Positions 47,208 to 54,789 of a stretch of DNA of 64,000 nt are shown piece after piece. A model generated the notes under the pieces. That model was not told the origin of the DNA. It did no database searches and saw nothing but the letters and a program-made list of their open reading frames with translations. Each line of letters starts with the position of its first letter. Within the stretch, counting starts at the first letter, position 1. Where the stretch lies: the NCBI RefSeq assembly GCF_021952865.1, contig NZ_CP040792.1, positions 682,001 through 746,000 of the forward strand, read 5' to 3'. Source of the DNA: Clavibacter californiensis. Its GTDB lineage: Bacteria > Actinomycetota > Actinomycetes > Actinomycetales > Microbacteriaceae. Both the position numbers and the translations under genes were made by a program.

Positions 47208-48470
47208 TCAGCGGGATCCTGCAGCGATCCTATCCGCGGAGCCGGCCGGTGCCGCGGCCGGTGCCGTGGCCGGCAGGTCGGCCGGGGCGTCGCCGAAGTC
47301 GCGCACGTCGAGCCGCTCGCCGCCCTGCAGCGCCGAGCGGTGGGCGACGATGCCGGGCATCGTGTACCGCGCGGCGACCCAGGCGTTGACGGGCGGCAGG
47401 GTGCGGTCGAGCACCGCGCGCACGAAGTCGTCCACGAGGAAGTGGTGGCTGCCCTCGTGGCCGCTCGGGACGCCGTGGAAGACCTCGGGCAGGCGGTCCT
47501 TGTCGTGCACGGGCGCGTATCCGGAGACGAACGCCTCGCGGAGCTCCGGCGCCACGTGCGCGAGCGACGGGTCGTCGAGCGGCATGCTCGGCTGCGTCGT
47601 GAGCTCCTCGGAGATGTCGGTCACGTCCCGCTTGTCCTGCCAGACGCTCACCGTGGCGATCTGCTCGAGGCTCGCCTCCGTGCCGAAGTAGCGGAAGCGC
47701 GACTCCCGGATCTGCGATGGGTAGCCCACGCGGCGCATCTCGTTGATCCGCATCACGCCGCCGTTGTCGAGCTCGAACAGGGCGGTCGCGTTCGAGAAGT
47801 CGTTGTCGAACTGGCTGACCTCGCGGTCGAAGACGCCGTCGCCGCGGTCGTCGCGCACGCCGATGCAGCTCACGCTGACGGCGTGGCCCGGGATCGCGCC
47901 GAGGACGCCGCCGATCGAGTGCGTCGGGTAGTGCATGGGCGGGTAGCTGGCCGTGCGCTTCCAGTCCTCGCCGCCGCTGTACTGGTACGCGGCGTAGAAG
48001 CCGAGGTCCATGTCGTGGACGTAGTCGCCCTCGGCGTAGAAGATCCGGCCGAACGCGCCCTCGGCGACCTTCTTCCTGGCGAAGACCGTGGCCGGGTTGT
48101 AGTAGCTCGTCTCGCCCATCATGTAGGTGAGGCCGGTCTCGCGGACGGCCTCGATGATCTCGGCGATCTCCTCCTCGGACACGGCCATGGGCACGGCCGA
48201 GTAGACGTGCTTGCCGGCGCGGAGGGCGCGGACGACGAGCGGACCGTGGGTCCAGCGCTGCGTGAAGAGCGCGACGGCGTCGACGTCGGTCTCGAGGAGC
48301 GCGTCGAACGAGTCGACCGCGCCGTCGAGCCCCTCGCGGGCGACGAGCTCCTCCGCGCGCTCGGGGAGCAGGTCCGTGACGAGCACCCGTCCGACGTCGG
48401 GGTGGATCTTGAAGAGTGCGGCGAACTGGCCGGCGAACTGTCCGGCGCCGACGATCCCGAGGGAGAGCAT
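47208..48470 (-). CDS. Gfo/Idh/MocA family oxidoreductase
   Basis: 420 residues. NAD(P)-binding Rossmann start SLGIVGAGQFAGQFAALFKI, GKHVYSAVPMAVSEEE near 86-101 (the motif with the conserved proline corresponding to EKP), then an alpha/beta catalytic domain. The family oxidises or reduces sugars, inositols and related polyols; specificity is not predictable. The gene is divergent from a sugar ABC operon, so it likely handles the imported compound. The C-terminus is a Pro/Ala-rich tail. Confidence 0.88.
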   Translation of the reverse strand: MLSLGIVGAGQFAGQFAALFKIHPDVGRVLVTDLLPERAEELVAREGLDGAVDSFDALLETDVDAVALFTQRWTHGPLVVRALRAGKHVYSAVPMAVSEEEIAEIIEAVRETGLTYMMGETSYYNPATVFARKKVAEGAFGRIFYAEGDYVHDMDLGFYAAYQYSGGEDWKRTASYPPMHYPTHSIGGVLGAIPGHAVSVSCIGVRDDRGDGVFDREVSQFDNDFSNATALFELDNGGVMRINEMRRVGYPSQIRESRFRYFGTEASLEQIATVSVWQDKRDVTDISEELTTQPSMPLDDPSLAHVAPELREAFVSGYAPVHDKDRLPEVFHGVPSGHEGSHHFLVDDFVRAVLDRTLPPVNAWVAARYTMPGIVAHRSALQGGERLDVRDFGDAPADLPATAPAAAPAGSADRIAAGSR

Positions 48471-48563
48471 GTGCGGCCTTTCGATGGTGAGCGTCGTCGC
48501 TCAGCGGGTGGGGCAGCGTCGTCGCGACGAGGCCCGGGCATCGTCGTCGGCGCTGTGTCGGGA

Positions 48564-48593
48564 AGTCTGGCACGGGCTATCTACTCGTGACAA
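48564..48593 (-). promoter_or_regulatory. Promoter of the oxidoreductase gene with operator-like half-palindrome
   Basis: On the minus strand TTGTCA (complement of 48588-48593) and CAGACT (complement of 48564-48569) are spaced by 18 bp. CTACTCGTGA (48581-48590) is a partial match to the perfect CTACACGTGTAG in the divergent promoter, which suggests the same regulator. Confidence 0.45.
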
Positions 48594-48643
48594 CCCGCTC
48601 ACCCTGCCCGGATGGCGGCTCCGTGGCGGCGCATCGCGAAACC

Positions 48644-48672
48644 TTGCCATGGCATAGCTACACGTGTAGATT
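48644..48672 (+). promoter_or_regulatory. Promoter of the third sugar ABC operon with two palindromic operators
   Basis: TTGCCA (48644-48649), 17-bp spacer, TAGATT (48667-48672). The palindrome TGCCATGGCA (48645-48654) overlaps the -35 and the perfect CTACACGTGTAG (48658-48669) overlaps the -10. CG-centred palindromes of this kind fit LacI-family proteins; the lacI-type gene at 46069-47154 is the candidate. Confidence 0.65.
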
Positions 48673-48754
48673 CGCGCCCACCGACCGGCGTCGCCGCGGC
48701 TCACCGACGAGCCGCATCCCGAGCGCCCCGGTCAGCAGCCACGAAGGGCCGACG

Positions 48755-50011
48755 ATGAAGTCACGAATCCTGCGCACCGGCGCACTCCTCACCACGGTGG
48801 TCGCCTCGGCGGCCCTCCTCACCGGATGCGCGGGCGGCGCCGGCTCCGACGGCGCGATCCAGATGCAGACCGGCTTCGCCCAGGGCACCGACCAGCTGAA
48901 GACGCTCACCGAGCTGACCGACGCGTACGAGCAGCAGAACCCGGACGTGAAGATCGACCTGATCCCGTCGAGCACGCAGTACGAGCAGGACCTCAAGGTG
49001 AAGCTCGCCTCCCGCGACGTGCCCGACATCTGGATGACCCACGGCTGGTCGCGCGACCGCTACGCCCAGTTCCTCGCGCCGCTGCAGGACGAGCCGTGGG
49101 CCGCGAAGGTGAACCCGCAGCTCGACGCCGCCATGCGCGACGAGTCGGGCGCGATCTACGCGCTGCCCGTCGACACCGACATCGCCGGGATCCTCTACAA
49201 CGCCGACGTGCTCCGCGACGCGGGCGTCGACCCGGCCTCGCTCACCACGTGGGACGCGTTCGACGCGGCGGCCGCGAAGATCCACGCGAAGGGCACGACC
49301 GTGGTGCAGGTGAGCGGCAAGGCCAACGGCCCGGCGGGCAACCTCGTCGACTGGATCGCCCCCGGCCAGTACACCGACGCGCAGCTCGAGGGCCTCTCCG
49401 ACGGCACGTTCGACGACGGCGCCTACACGAAGGTGCTCGACATGATCGCGGGCTGGGTCGACGCCGGCTACGTGAATCCCGACTACTCCTCCGCCACGCA
49501 GGACGACATGTCGAAGGCGCTCGGCGCCGGCCAGGCGGCGTTCGTCTTCCAGCAGAACTCGGTCGCGAACAACGCGCTCCGCACCTCGCCCGACGCGTCG
49601 CTCGGCTTCATGCCCGTGCCGAGCTCGACCGGCGAGCCGTACCTCATCGGCGGCGAGATGAACGCGTTCGGCGTCTCGAAGACCAGCCCGCACCTCGCCC
49701 AGGCGAAGGCGTTCCTCTCCTACCTGGCCGAGCCCGTGAACGACGCCGAGCTCGCGGCGGCGGGCGGATCCGCGCCCGGGCTCACCGACGCCGCCAGCGA
49801 CCTCGGCCCGCTCCAGGGCAGCTACGACGCCTGGGTCACCCAGGCGAAGACGCCGCTCGTGCCGTACTTCGACCGCGTGCACCTGCCCAACGGCATGTGG
49901 AACACGCTCGTGACCACCACCGACTCCGTCATCACGGGCCAGTCCGACGTGACGAAGGCCGTGGCGCAGGTGGAGCAGGACTTCACGAGCCTCCACGGCC
50001 AGGGGAAGTAG
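48755..50011 (+). CDS. Sugar ABC transporter substrate-binding lipoprotein (third system)
   Basis: 418 residues. Signal with lipobox ALLTGC near residue 24. Solute-binding family 1 pattern: LTELTDAYEQQNPDVKIDLI near 51-70, DVPDIWMTHGWSRDRYAQFL near 88-107, ALPVDTDIAGILYNADVLRD near 138-157. Followed by two permeases. Specificity unknown; the divergent Gfo/Idh/MocA oxidoreductase suggests an oxidisable sugar or polyol. Confidence 0.92.
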   Translation: MKSRILRTGALLTTVVASAALLTGCAGGAGSDGAIQMQTGFAQGTDQLKTLTELTDAYEQQNPDVKIDLIPSSTQYEQDLKVKLASRDVPDIWMTHGWSRDRYAQFLAPLQDEPWAAKVNPQLDAAMRDESGAIYALPVDTDIAGILYNADVLRDAGVDPASLTTWDAFDAAAAKIHAKGTTVVQVSGKANGPAGNLVDWIAPGQYTDAQLEGLSDGTFDDGAYTKVLDMIAGWVDAGYVNPDYSSATQDDMSKALGAGQAAFVFQQNSVANNALRTSPDASLGFMPVPSSTGEPYLIGGEMNAFGVSKTSPHLAQAKAFLSYLAEPVNDAELAAAGGSAPGLTDAASDLGPLQGSYDAWVTQAKTPLVPYFDRVHLPNGMWNTLVTTTDSVITGQSDVTKAVAQVEQDFTSLHGQGK

Positions 50012-50017
50012 CTCCCC

Positions 50018-50962
50018 GTGGCGACCACCCCCGTCGTGCCGCCGCTCGGGCGTCGGCGAGCCGCGGGCCCGGTGCGCAGGCGCCGGGTCGGCGGATCCGC
50101 CACCCGTCCTGGCATCAACCTCATGTACCTGCCCGCGGTCGTGCTGCTCGGCGCGTTCACCGCCTACCCGCTCGTGCGCGGCGTGATGCTCTCGTTCCAG
50201 AACTGGGACGGCTACTCGCCGACCATGACCTTCACGGGCCTCGACAACTACGCACGGCTCCTCACGGACGAGGTGTTCCGGAGCTCGCTCCTCAACACGT
50301 TCGTGTACGGGTTCGGATCCACGATCGTGCAGCAGCTGCTGGGCCTCGGGCTGGCGCTCGCGCTCGACCAGGCGATCCGCGGGCGCATGGCGATGCGCGC
50401 GATCATCTACCTGCCCGTGCTCGTCTCGCCCGTGATCATGGGCACGATGTACTACCTGCTCTTCCAGTACAACGAGGGCACGCTCAACGACGTGGTCATC
50501 GCGTTCGGCGGCGAGCGGCAGGCCTGGCTCGCCGACGCGGGCACCTCGGTCGCCATCGTCGTGCTCGTGAACTCGCTGCAGTTCGCGGGGATCTCGATGA
50601 TCATCTACCTGGCCGGCCTGCAGTCGATCCCCGCCATGTACCACGAGGCCGCGATGCTCGACGGCGCGGGCGGGTGGAAGCGGTTCGTGCACGTGACGCT
50701 GCCGCTGCTGCAGCCCGCGTTCGCGACGAGCATCGTGCTCAACCTCATCGGCGGGCTCAAGCTCTTCGACGTGATCCAGGTGCTCACGGGCGGCGGGCCC
50801 GGCTACTCCACCAACTCGGTGTCGACCCTCATCGGCAAGGCGTACTTCGACAACCAGAGCGCGGGCTACGCGTCCGCGATGGGCGTCGCCCTGTTCGCCG
50901 TGATCGTCGTCTTCACGCTGGTGCTCAACACCCTCCTCAACCGCCGCCGACTGGAGGCATGA
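50018..50962 (+). CDS. Sugar ABC transporter permease (MalF type, third system)
   Basis: 314 residues from GTG 50018, six bases after the previous stop. A basic N-terminus, then six membrane segments; ATPase loop EAAMLDGAGGWKRFVHVTLP near 210-229. Family-typical FQNWDGYSPTMTFTGLDNYA near 62-81. Confidence 0.92.
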   Translation: MATTPVVPPLGRRRAAGPVRRRRVGGSATRPGINLMYLPAVVLLGAFTAYPLVRGVMLSFQNWDGYSPTMTFTGLDNYARLLTDEVFRSSLLNTFVYGFGSTIVQQLLGLGLALALDQAIRGRMAMRAIIYLPVLVSPVIMGTMYYLLFQYNEGTLNDVVIAFGGERQAWLADAGTSVAIVVLVNSLQFAGISMIIYLAGLQSIPAMYHEAAMLDGAGGWKRFVHVTLPLLQPAFATSIVLNLIGGLKLFDVIQVLTGGGPGYSTNSVSTLIGKAYFDNQSAGYASAMGVALFAVIVVFTLVLNTLLNRRRLEA

Positions 50963-50963
50963 C

Positions 50964-51899
50964 ATGACCGCCCTCGACACCACCCGGCCGGACGCCCCGG
51001 CACGGGTCCCCGACCCGGAGGACGCGGCGGAGGCGCCGCGTGACGCCGACCGCCCCCGCACGGCCGGCAGCCGCACCCCGCGCCAGCGCCTCGCGATGAT
51101 CGCGCTCGGCACGGCCCTCGCGCTCATGTGCGCGGTGCAGCTGCTGCCGTTCTGGATCGCCCTCACCACGGCCCTGCGCGCGCCGGGCGACCCCGCTGCC
51201 CAGCTCGCGCTCCCGCTCGACCGGCTGACCGGCGACGCGTTCGTCACGGCGGCCCGCGACGGCGGCATCCTCCGCGCCATCGGCAACAGCGCCATCGTGA
51301 CGGTCGCGGCCACCGCCATCACGTGCGTGCTGGGGGCGCTCGCCGCGTACCCGCTCGCCCGCCGCGCGACGCGGCTCAACAAGCTGGTGTTCGCGTGCAT
51401 CGTGGCGCTGATCATGGTGCCGCCGCTCAGCATCCTCGTGCCGCTGTACTCGTTCCTCACGCAGCTCGGCGCGACGAACACGTACTGGGGCGTGATCCTC
51501 GTGATGGTGACCACGCAGCTGCCGCTGGCGATCTTCCTCTACAGCGCGTTCATCCGGTCGATCCCGGAGTCGCTCGAGGAGGCGGCCGCGCTCGACGGCG
51601 CCTCGACGCTGCAGGTGTTCCTGCGGGTGGTGCTGCCGCTGCTGAAGCCCGTGACGGCGACCGTGGTGATCCTCACGAGCGTCGCCGTGTGGAACGAGTT
51701 CGCGCTCTCGGGGTACCTGCTCACCGACCCGGCCGTGCGGACCATCGCGCCCGCCATCGCCGCGTTCTTCGGGCAGCAGAGCAGCGACCTCGGGGCGGCC
51801 GCCGCGGCCTCGCTCATGGCCGTGGTGCCCGTGCTCGTGGCGTACCTCTTCCTCCAGCGGTTCTTCATCAAGGGGATGGTGGCCGGCGCCGAGAAATGA
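50964..51899 (+). CDS. Sugar ABC transporter permease (MalG type, third system)
   Basis: 311 residues from ATG 50964, directly after the previous stop. Acidic/basic disordered N-terminus (about 1-45), six membrane segments; ATPase loop EEAAALDGASTLQVFLRVVL near 203-222. A strong hairpin follows, so the transport operon ends here. No ATPase gene accompanies it. Confidence 0.92.
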   Translation: MTALDTTRPDAPARVPDPEDAAEAPRDADRPRTAGSRTPRQRLAMIALGTALALMCAVQLLPFWIALTTALRAPGDPAAQLALPLDRLTGDAFVTAARDGGILRAIGNSAIVTVAATAITCVLGALAAYPLARRATRLNKLVFACIVALIMVPPLSILVPLYSFLTQLGATNTYWGVILVMVTTQLPLAIFLYSAFIRSIPESLEEAAALDGASTLQVFLRVVLPLLKPVTATVVILTSVAVWNEFALSGYLLTDPAVRTIAPAIAAFFGQQSSDLGAAAAASLMAVVPVLVAYLFLQRFFIKGMVAGAEK

Positions 51900-51915
51900 C
51901 GCCGGCCTCGGCGCG

Positions 51916-51949
51916 CGGCCGTCCTCCCGGCAGGATGGGAGGACGGCCG
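51916..51949 (+). terminator. Strong hairpin after the third sugar ABC operon
   Basis: CGGCCGTCCTCCC (51916-51928) pairs perfectly with GGGAGGACGGCCG (51937-51949), 13 bp, 8-base loop, 17 bases past the TGA. Confidence 0.8.
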
Positions 51950-51984
51950 ACTCGGGCCGGGCGTCGACGACGAGGGGATCCGCC

Positions 51985-52785
51985 ATGGCCACCATCACGA
52001 TCACGGGCGGATCAGGGCGCATCGCCACGAGCATCCGCCCCCTCCTCCTCGCGGCCGGGCACGAGCTGCGGCTGCTCGACGTGGTGGCGCCGCCGACGCC
52101 GCTCGCGCCGGGGGAGACCTCGGCCGTGGTCGACACGACCGACGTGGACGCGTGCACGGAGGCGTTCCGCGGATCCGACCTCGTGGTGCACCTCGCGGCC
52201 CACGCGGCCGAGCGGCCGTGGGAGGCCATCCAGGCCGTGAACAACGACGGCGCGCACGCCGTGCACGAGGCGGTCGTGCGGGCGGGGGTGCCGCGGATCC
52301 TCGCGGCCAGCTCCATCCACGCGGTCGGCTTCCTGCCCGCGACCGAGGCCGCGCGCGAGGAGGTGCCGGCGCCCCGCCCCGACACCTTCTACGGCCTCAG
52401 CAAGGTGCTGCTCGAGGGCCTCGGCAGCCTCTACGCCGACCGGCACGGGCACGTCGTGGTGAGCGTGCGGATCATGACCGCCGAGCCCGAGCCGTCCGCC
52501 GCCCGCAGCATCTCCACCTGGCTCTCCGCGGCCGACGCGGTGCGGCTCGTGGAGGCCGTGCTGCGGTGGGATGAGCCCGGCCACCGGATCGTCTGGGGCG
52601 TCTCCCGCAACACCCGCCGCTGGGTCTCGCTCGCGGCCGGGGAGGCGATCGGCTACCACCCCGAGGACGACGCCGAGGTCTTCGCGCACCGCTTCCCGGA
52701 GCTCGGCGCGGACACGTCGCCGCCGGCGGGCGTGCTGCTCGGCTCGATCTTCACGGAGGTCGAGCTGGGCTCCGACATGGGGTGA
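51985..52785 (+). CDS. NAD-dependent epimerase/dehydratase-like (extended SDR) protein
   Basis: 266 residues. Nucleotide-binding ITGGSGRIATSIRPL near residue 5, DLVVHLAAHAA near 65, catalytic SS near 106 and YGLSKVLLEGL (YxxxK) near 136-146. Shorter than UDP-galactose epimerase, as in many NAD-dependent sugar or uronate oxidoreductases. GAGGGGATCC precedes the ATG. It follows a terminator and stands alone; it may process the sugar from the preceding importer. Confidence 0.85.
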   Translation: MATITITGGSGRIATSIRPLLLAAGHELRLLDVVAPPTPLAPGETSAVVDTTDVDACTEAFRGSDLVVHLAAHAAERPWEAIQAVNNDGAHAVHEAVVRAGVPRILAASSIHAVGFLPATEAAREEVPAPRPDTFYGLSKVLLEGLGSLYADRHGHVVVSVRIMTAEPEPSAARSISTWLSAADAVRLVEAVLRWDEPGHRIVWGVSRNTRRWVSLAAGEAIGYHPEDDAEVFAHRFPELGADTSPPAGVLLGSIFTEVELGSDMG

Positions 52786-52941
52786 GTCGGGCCGCCGAGG
52801 ACGGAGATGTCTGCTCTTCCGGACAAGTTCACGGATCCGCCACCTGACCACCACGGCGGTTCCATCCCGCGTTCCTAGCTTCGAGATCGACCCGCGCATC
52901 CCCCCTCACCGCTCGCGGGTACCGACTCGAGAGGCACGTCC

Positions 52942-53913
52942 ATGTCCCTGTCCCCCCGCACCCGCATCGGAGCCCTCGCGGCCTCCGCGCTCGTCGCCGC
53001 CCTCGCGCTCTCCGGCTGCTCCGCCGGCGGCTCCGGCGCGTCGGCGGCATCCGCCGACACCTCGGGCACCTGGGCCAAGTCCGAGGGCACCCTCGTCTTC
53101 GGCGCCACGCCCGACCAGGCCGGCTCCGACTCGAACAACAAGCCGCTCGAGGACTACATCGCCAAGGAGACAGGGCTCAAGGTCGAGTACTACCCCACGG
53201 CGGACTACACCGCGCTCATCGCGGCCGCCGTCGCCGGCAAGATCGACATGATGAGCTCGGGCGCCCTGCAGTACGTCATGGCATCGAACAAGGGCGCCGA
53301 GATCGAGCCCGTCGCCGCAGCCCTCACCTCGAAGGACGTCACCGACCCCGGCTACTACTCCGAGGCGATCGTGCCGAAGGGGTCCACGATCACCGACCTC
53401 GCGGGTGCCAAGGGCAAGACCGTCTGCTTCGTCGACCCGAACTCGACCTCCGGCTTCCTCTTCGGCCTGTACCAGCTGCAGAAGGCCGGCATCGACGTCA
53501 CGAGCACGGGCGCCGACGCCAACGGCAACCCGCAGTTCGCGGACTTCACGCCGTACTTCGCGGGCGCGCACGACAAGTCGGCGCAGGCCGTGGCGTCGGG
53601 CCAGTGCGACGTCGGGTTCGCCGAGGACTCGATCGTCGAGCCCGCCGTGGCGGCCGGCCAGCTCACCTCGATCGGCAAGGAGTACGTGCCCGGCGGCCCG
53701 CTCTCCATCTCCTCGACCCTGCCGGCCGACGTCAAGGGGAAGCTCACCACGGCGCTCCAGGGCGCGACGCTCGACGCGATCACGGCCTCCGGCGTCCCGC
53801 TGACCGACGGCTTCACGAAGGGCTACTTCGGCGCCCAGCCGGAGGACGTCTCCTACTACGCGGGCATCGCCGACCTCTGCGACTCCATCGCCGCCGCCAA
53901 GTGCGCGAAGTGA
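52942..53913 (+). CDS. phnD: Phosphonate/phosphate ABC transporter substrate-binding lipoprotein
   Basis: 323 residues. Lipobox LALSGC near residue 23. PhnD family blocks: LVFGATPDQAGSDSNN near 51-66, VEYYPTADYTALIAAAVAGK near 82-101 and DLAGAKGKTVCFVDPNSTSG near 153-172. Binds alkylphosphonates or phosphite outside the membrane. First of phnD-phnC-phnE plus a reductase gene. The 156-base upstream gap contains GTTCACG with an 11-bp spaced CGCCACC, a weak PHO-box-like pattern. Confidence 0.9.
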   Translation: MSLSPRTRIGALAASALVAALALSGCSAGGSGASAASADTSGTWAKSEGTLVFGATPDQAGSDSNNKPLEDYIAKETGLKVEYYPTADYTALIAAAVAGKIDMMSSGALQYVMASNKGAEIEPVAAALTSKDVTDPGYYSEAIVPKGSTITDLAGAKGKTVCFVDPNSTSGFLFGLYQLQKAGIDVTSTGADANGNPQFADFTPYFAGAHDKSAQAVASGQCDVGFAEDSIVEPAVAAGQLTSIGKEYVPGGPLSISSTLPADVKGKLTTALQGATLDAITASGVPLTDGFTKGYFGAQPEDVSYYAGIADLCDSIAAAKCAK

Positions 53914-53934
53914 CCCGGACGGACTGATCCGACC

Positions 53935-54789
53935 ATGACCGGCACCACGACCTCCCCGCTCGTCTCCGTCTCCGCGGTCACCAAGGACTTCGGCAGCACG
54001 CGGGCGCTCCGCGACGTCGACCTCACCGTCGAGCGCGGGGAGGTCGTGGTGCTCCTCGGCCTGTCCGGCTCGGGCAAGTCGACCCTCCTCCGGCACCTGG
54101 ACGGCCTCGAGCTGCCGACCTCGGGCAGCGTCCGCGTCTTCGACCAGGACGTCGCATCCCTCGGCCAGCAGGACCTGCGCGCCCTCCGCGGTCGGGTCGC
54201 GATGATCTTCCAGCAGTTCGAGCTCGTGCCCTCGCTGACGGTGCTCGAGAACGTGCTCACCGGCGCGCTCGGCCGGCTCCGCGGCCCGCGCCTCGGCATC
54301 TGGACCTACCCCCGCGCGGCGCGCACCGAGGCGCTGACGCACCTCGACCGCGTGGGCCTGCTCGAGAAGGCCTACGAGCGGGCCGACCAGCTCTCCGGCG
54401 GCCAGCAGCAGCGCGTCGCGATCGCGCGGGCGCTCATGCAGCGGCCCGAGATCCTGCTCGCCGACGAGCCCGTCGCGAGCCTCGACCCCGAGTCCAGCGA
54501 GCAGGTGATGCGCCTCATCCGCGAGATCGCCGCCGACGACGGCCTCACGGTGGTGTGCAGCCTGCACCAGGTGGACCTCGCGCTCGGCTGGGGTGACCGC
54601 ATCGTCGGGCTCCGGCACGGCGAGGTCGTGCTCGACACCCCCACGCGCGGCATCGGCAAGGCCCAGGTGATGGAGATCTACGGCCGCGTGGCGTCGACGA
54701 CGTCCGCGCTCACAGCCATCGCGACCGAGCTCGGCGACGTGCTGCCGCTCGGCGAGCACGCGGACGTGCGCGCGGACGGCACCCGGTGA
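53935..54789 (+). CDS. phnC: Phosphonate ABC transporter ATPase
   Basis: 284 residues. Walker A LLGLSGSGKSTLLRHLDGLE near 40-59, Q-loop IFQQFELVPSLTVLENVL near 90-107, signature LSGGQQQRVAIARALMQRP near 153-171, Walker B LLADEPVASLDP near 175-186. DLRALRGRVAMIFQQFELV is typical of PhnC. Overlaps the permease gene by four bases (GTGA). Confidence 0.92.
   Translation: MTGTTTSPLVSVSAVTKDFGSTRALRDVDLTVERGEVVVLLGLSGSGKSTLLRHLDGLELPTSGSVRVFDQDVASLGQQDLRALRGRVAMIFQQFELVPSLTVLENVLTGALGRLRGPRLGIWTYPRAARTEALTHLDRVGLLEKAYERADQLSGGQQQRVAIARALMQRPEILLADEPVASLDPESSEQVMRLIREIAADDGLTVVCSLHQVDLALGWGDRIVGLRHGEVVLDTPTRGIGKAQVMEIYGRVASTTSALTAIATELGDVLPLGEHADVRADGTR

Noticed and set aside
52786-52941. Riboswitch upstream of phnD
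   Set aside because: No recognisable conserved riboswitch core or strong nested stems; only a weak PHO-box-like pattern.
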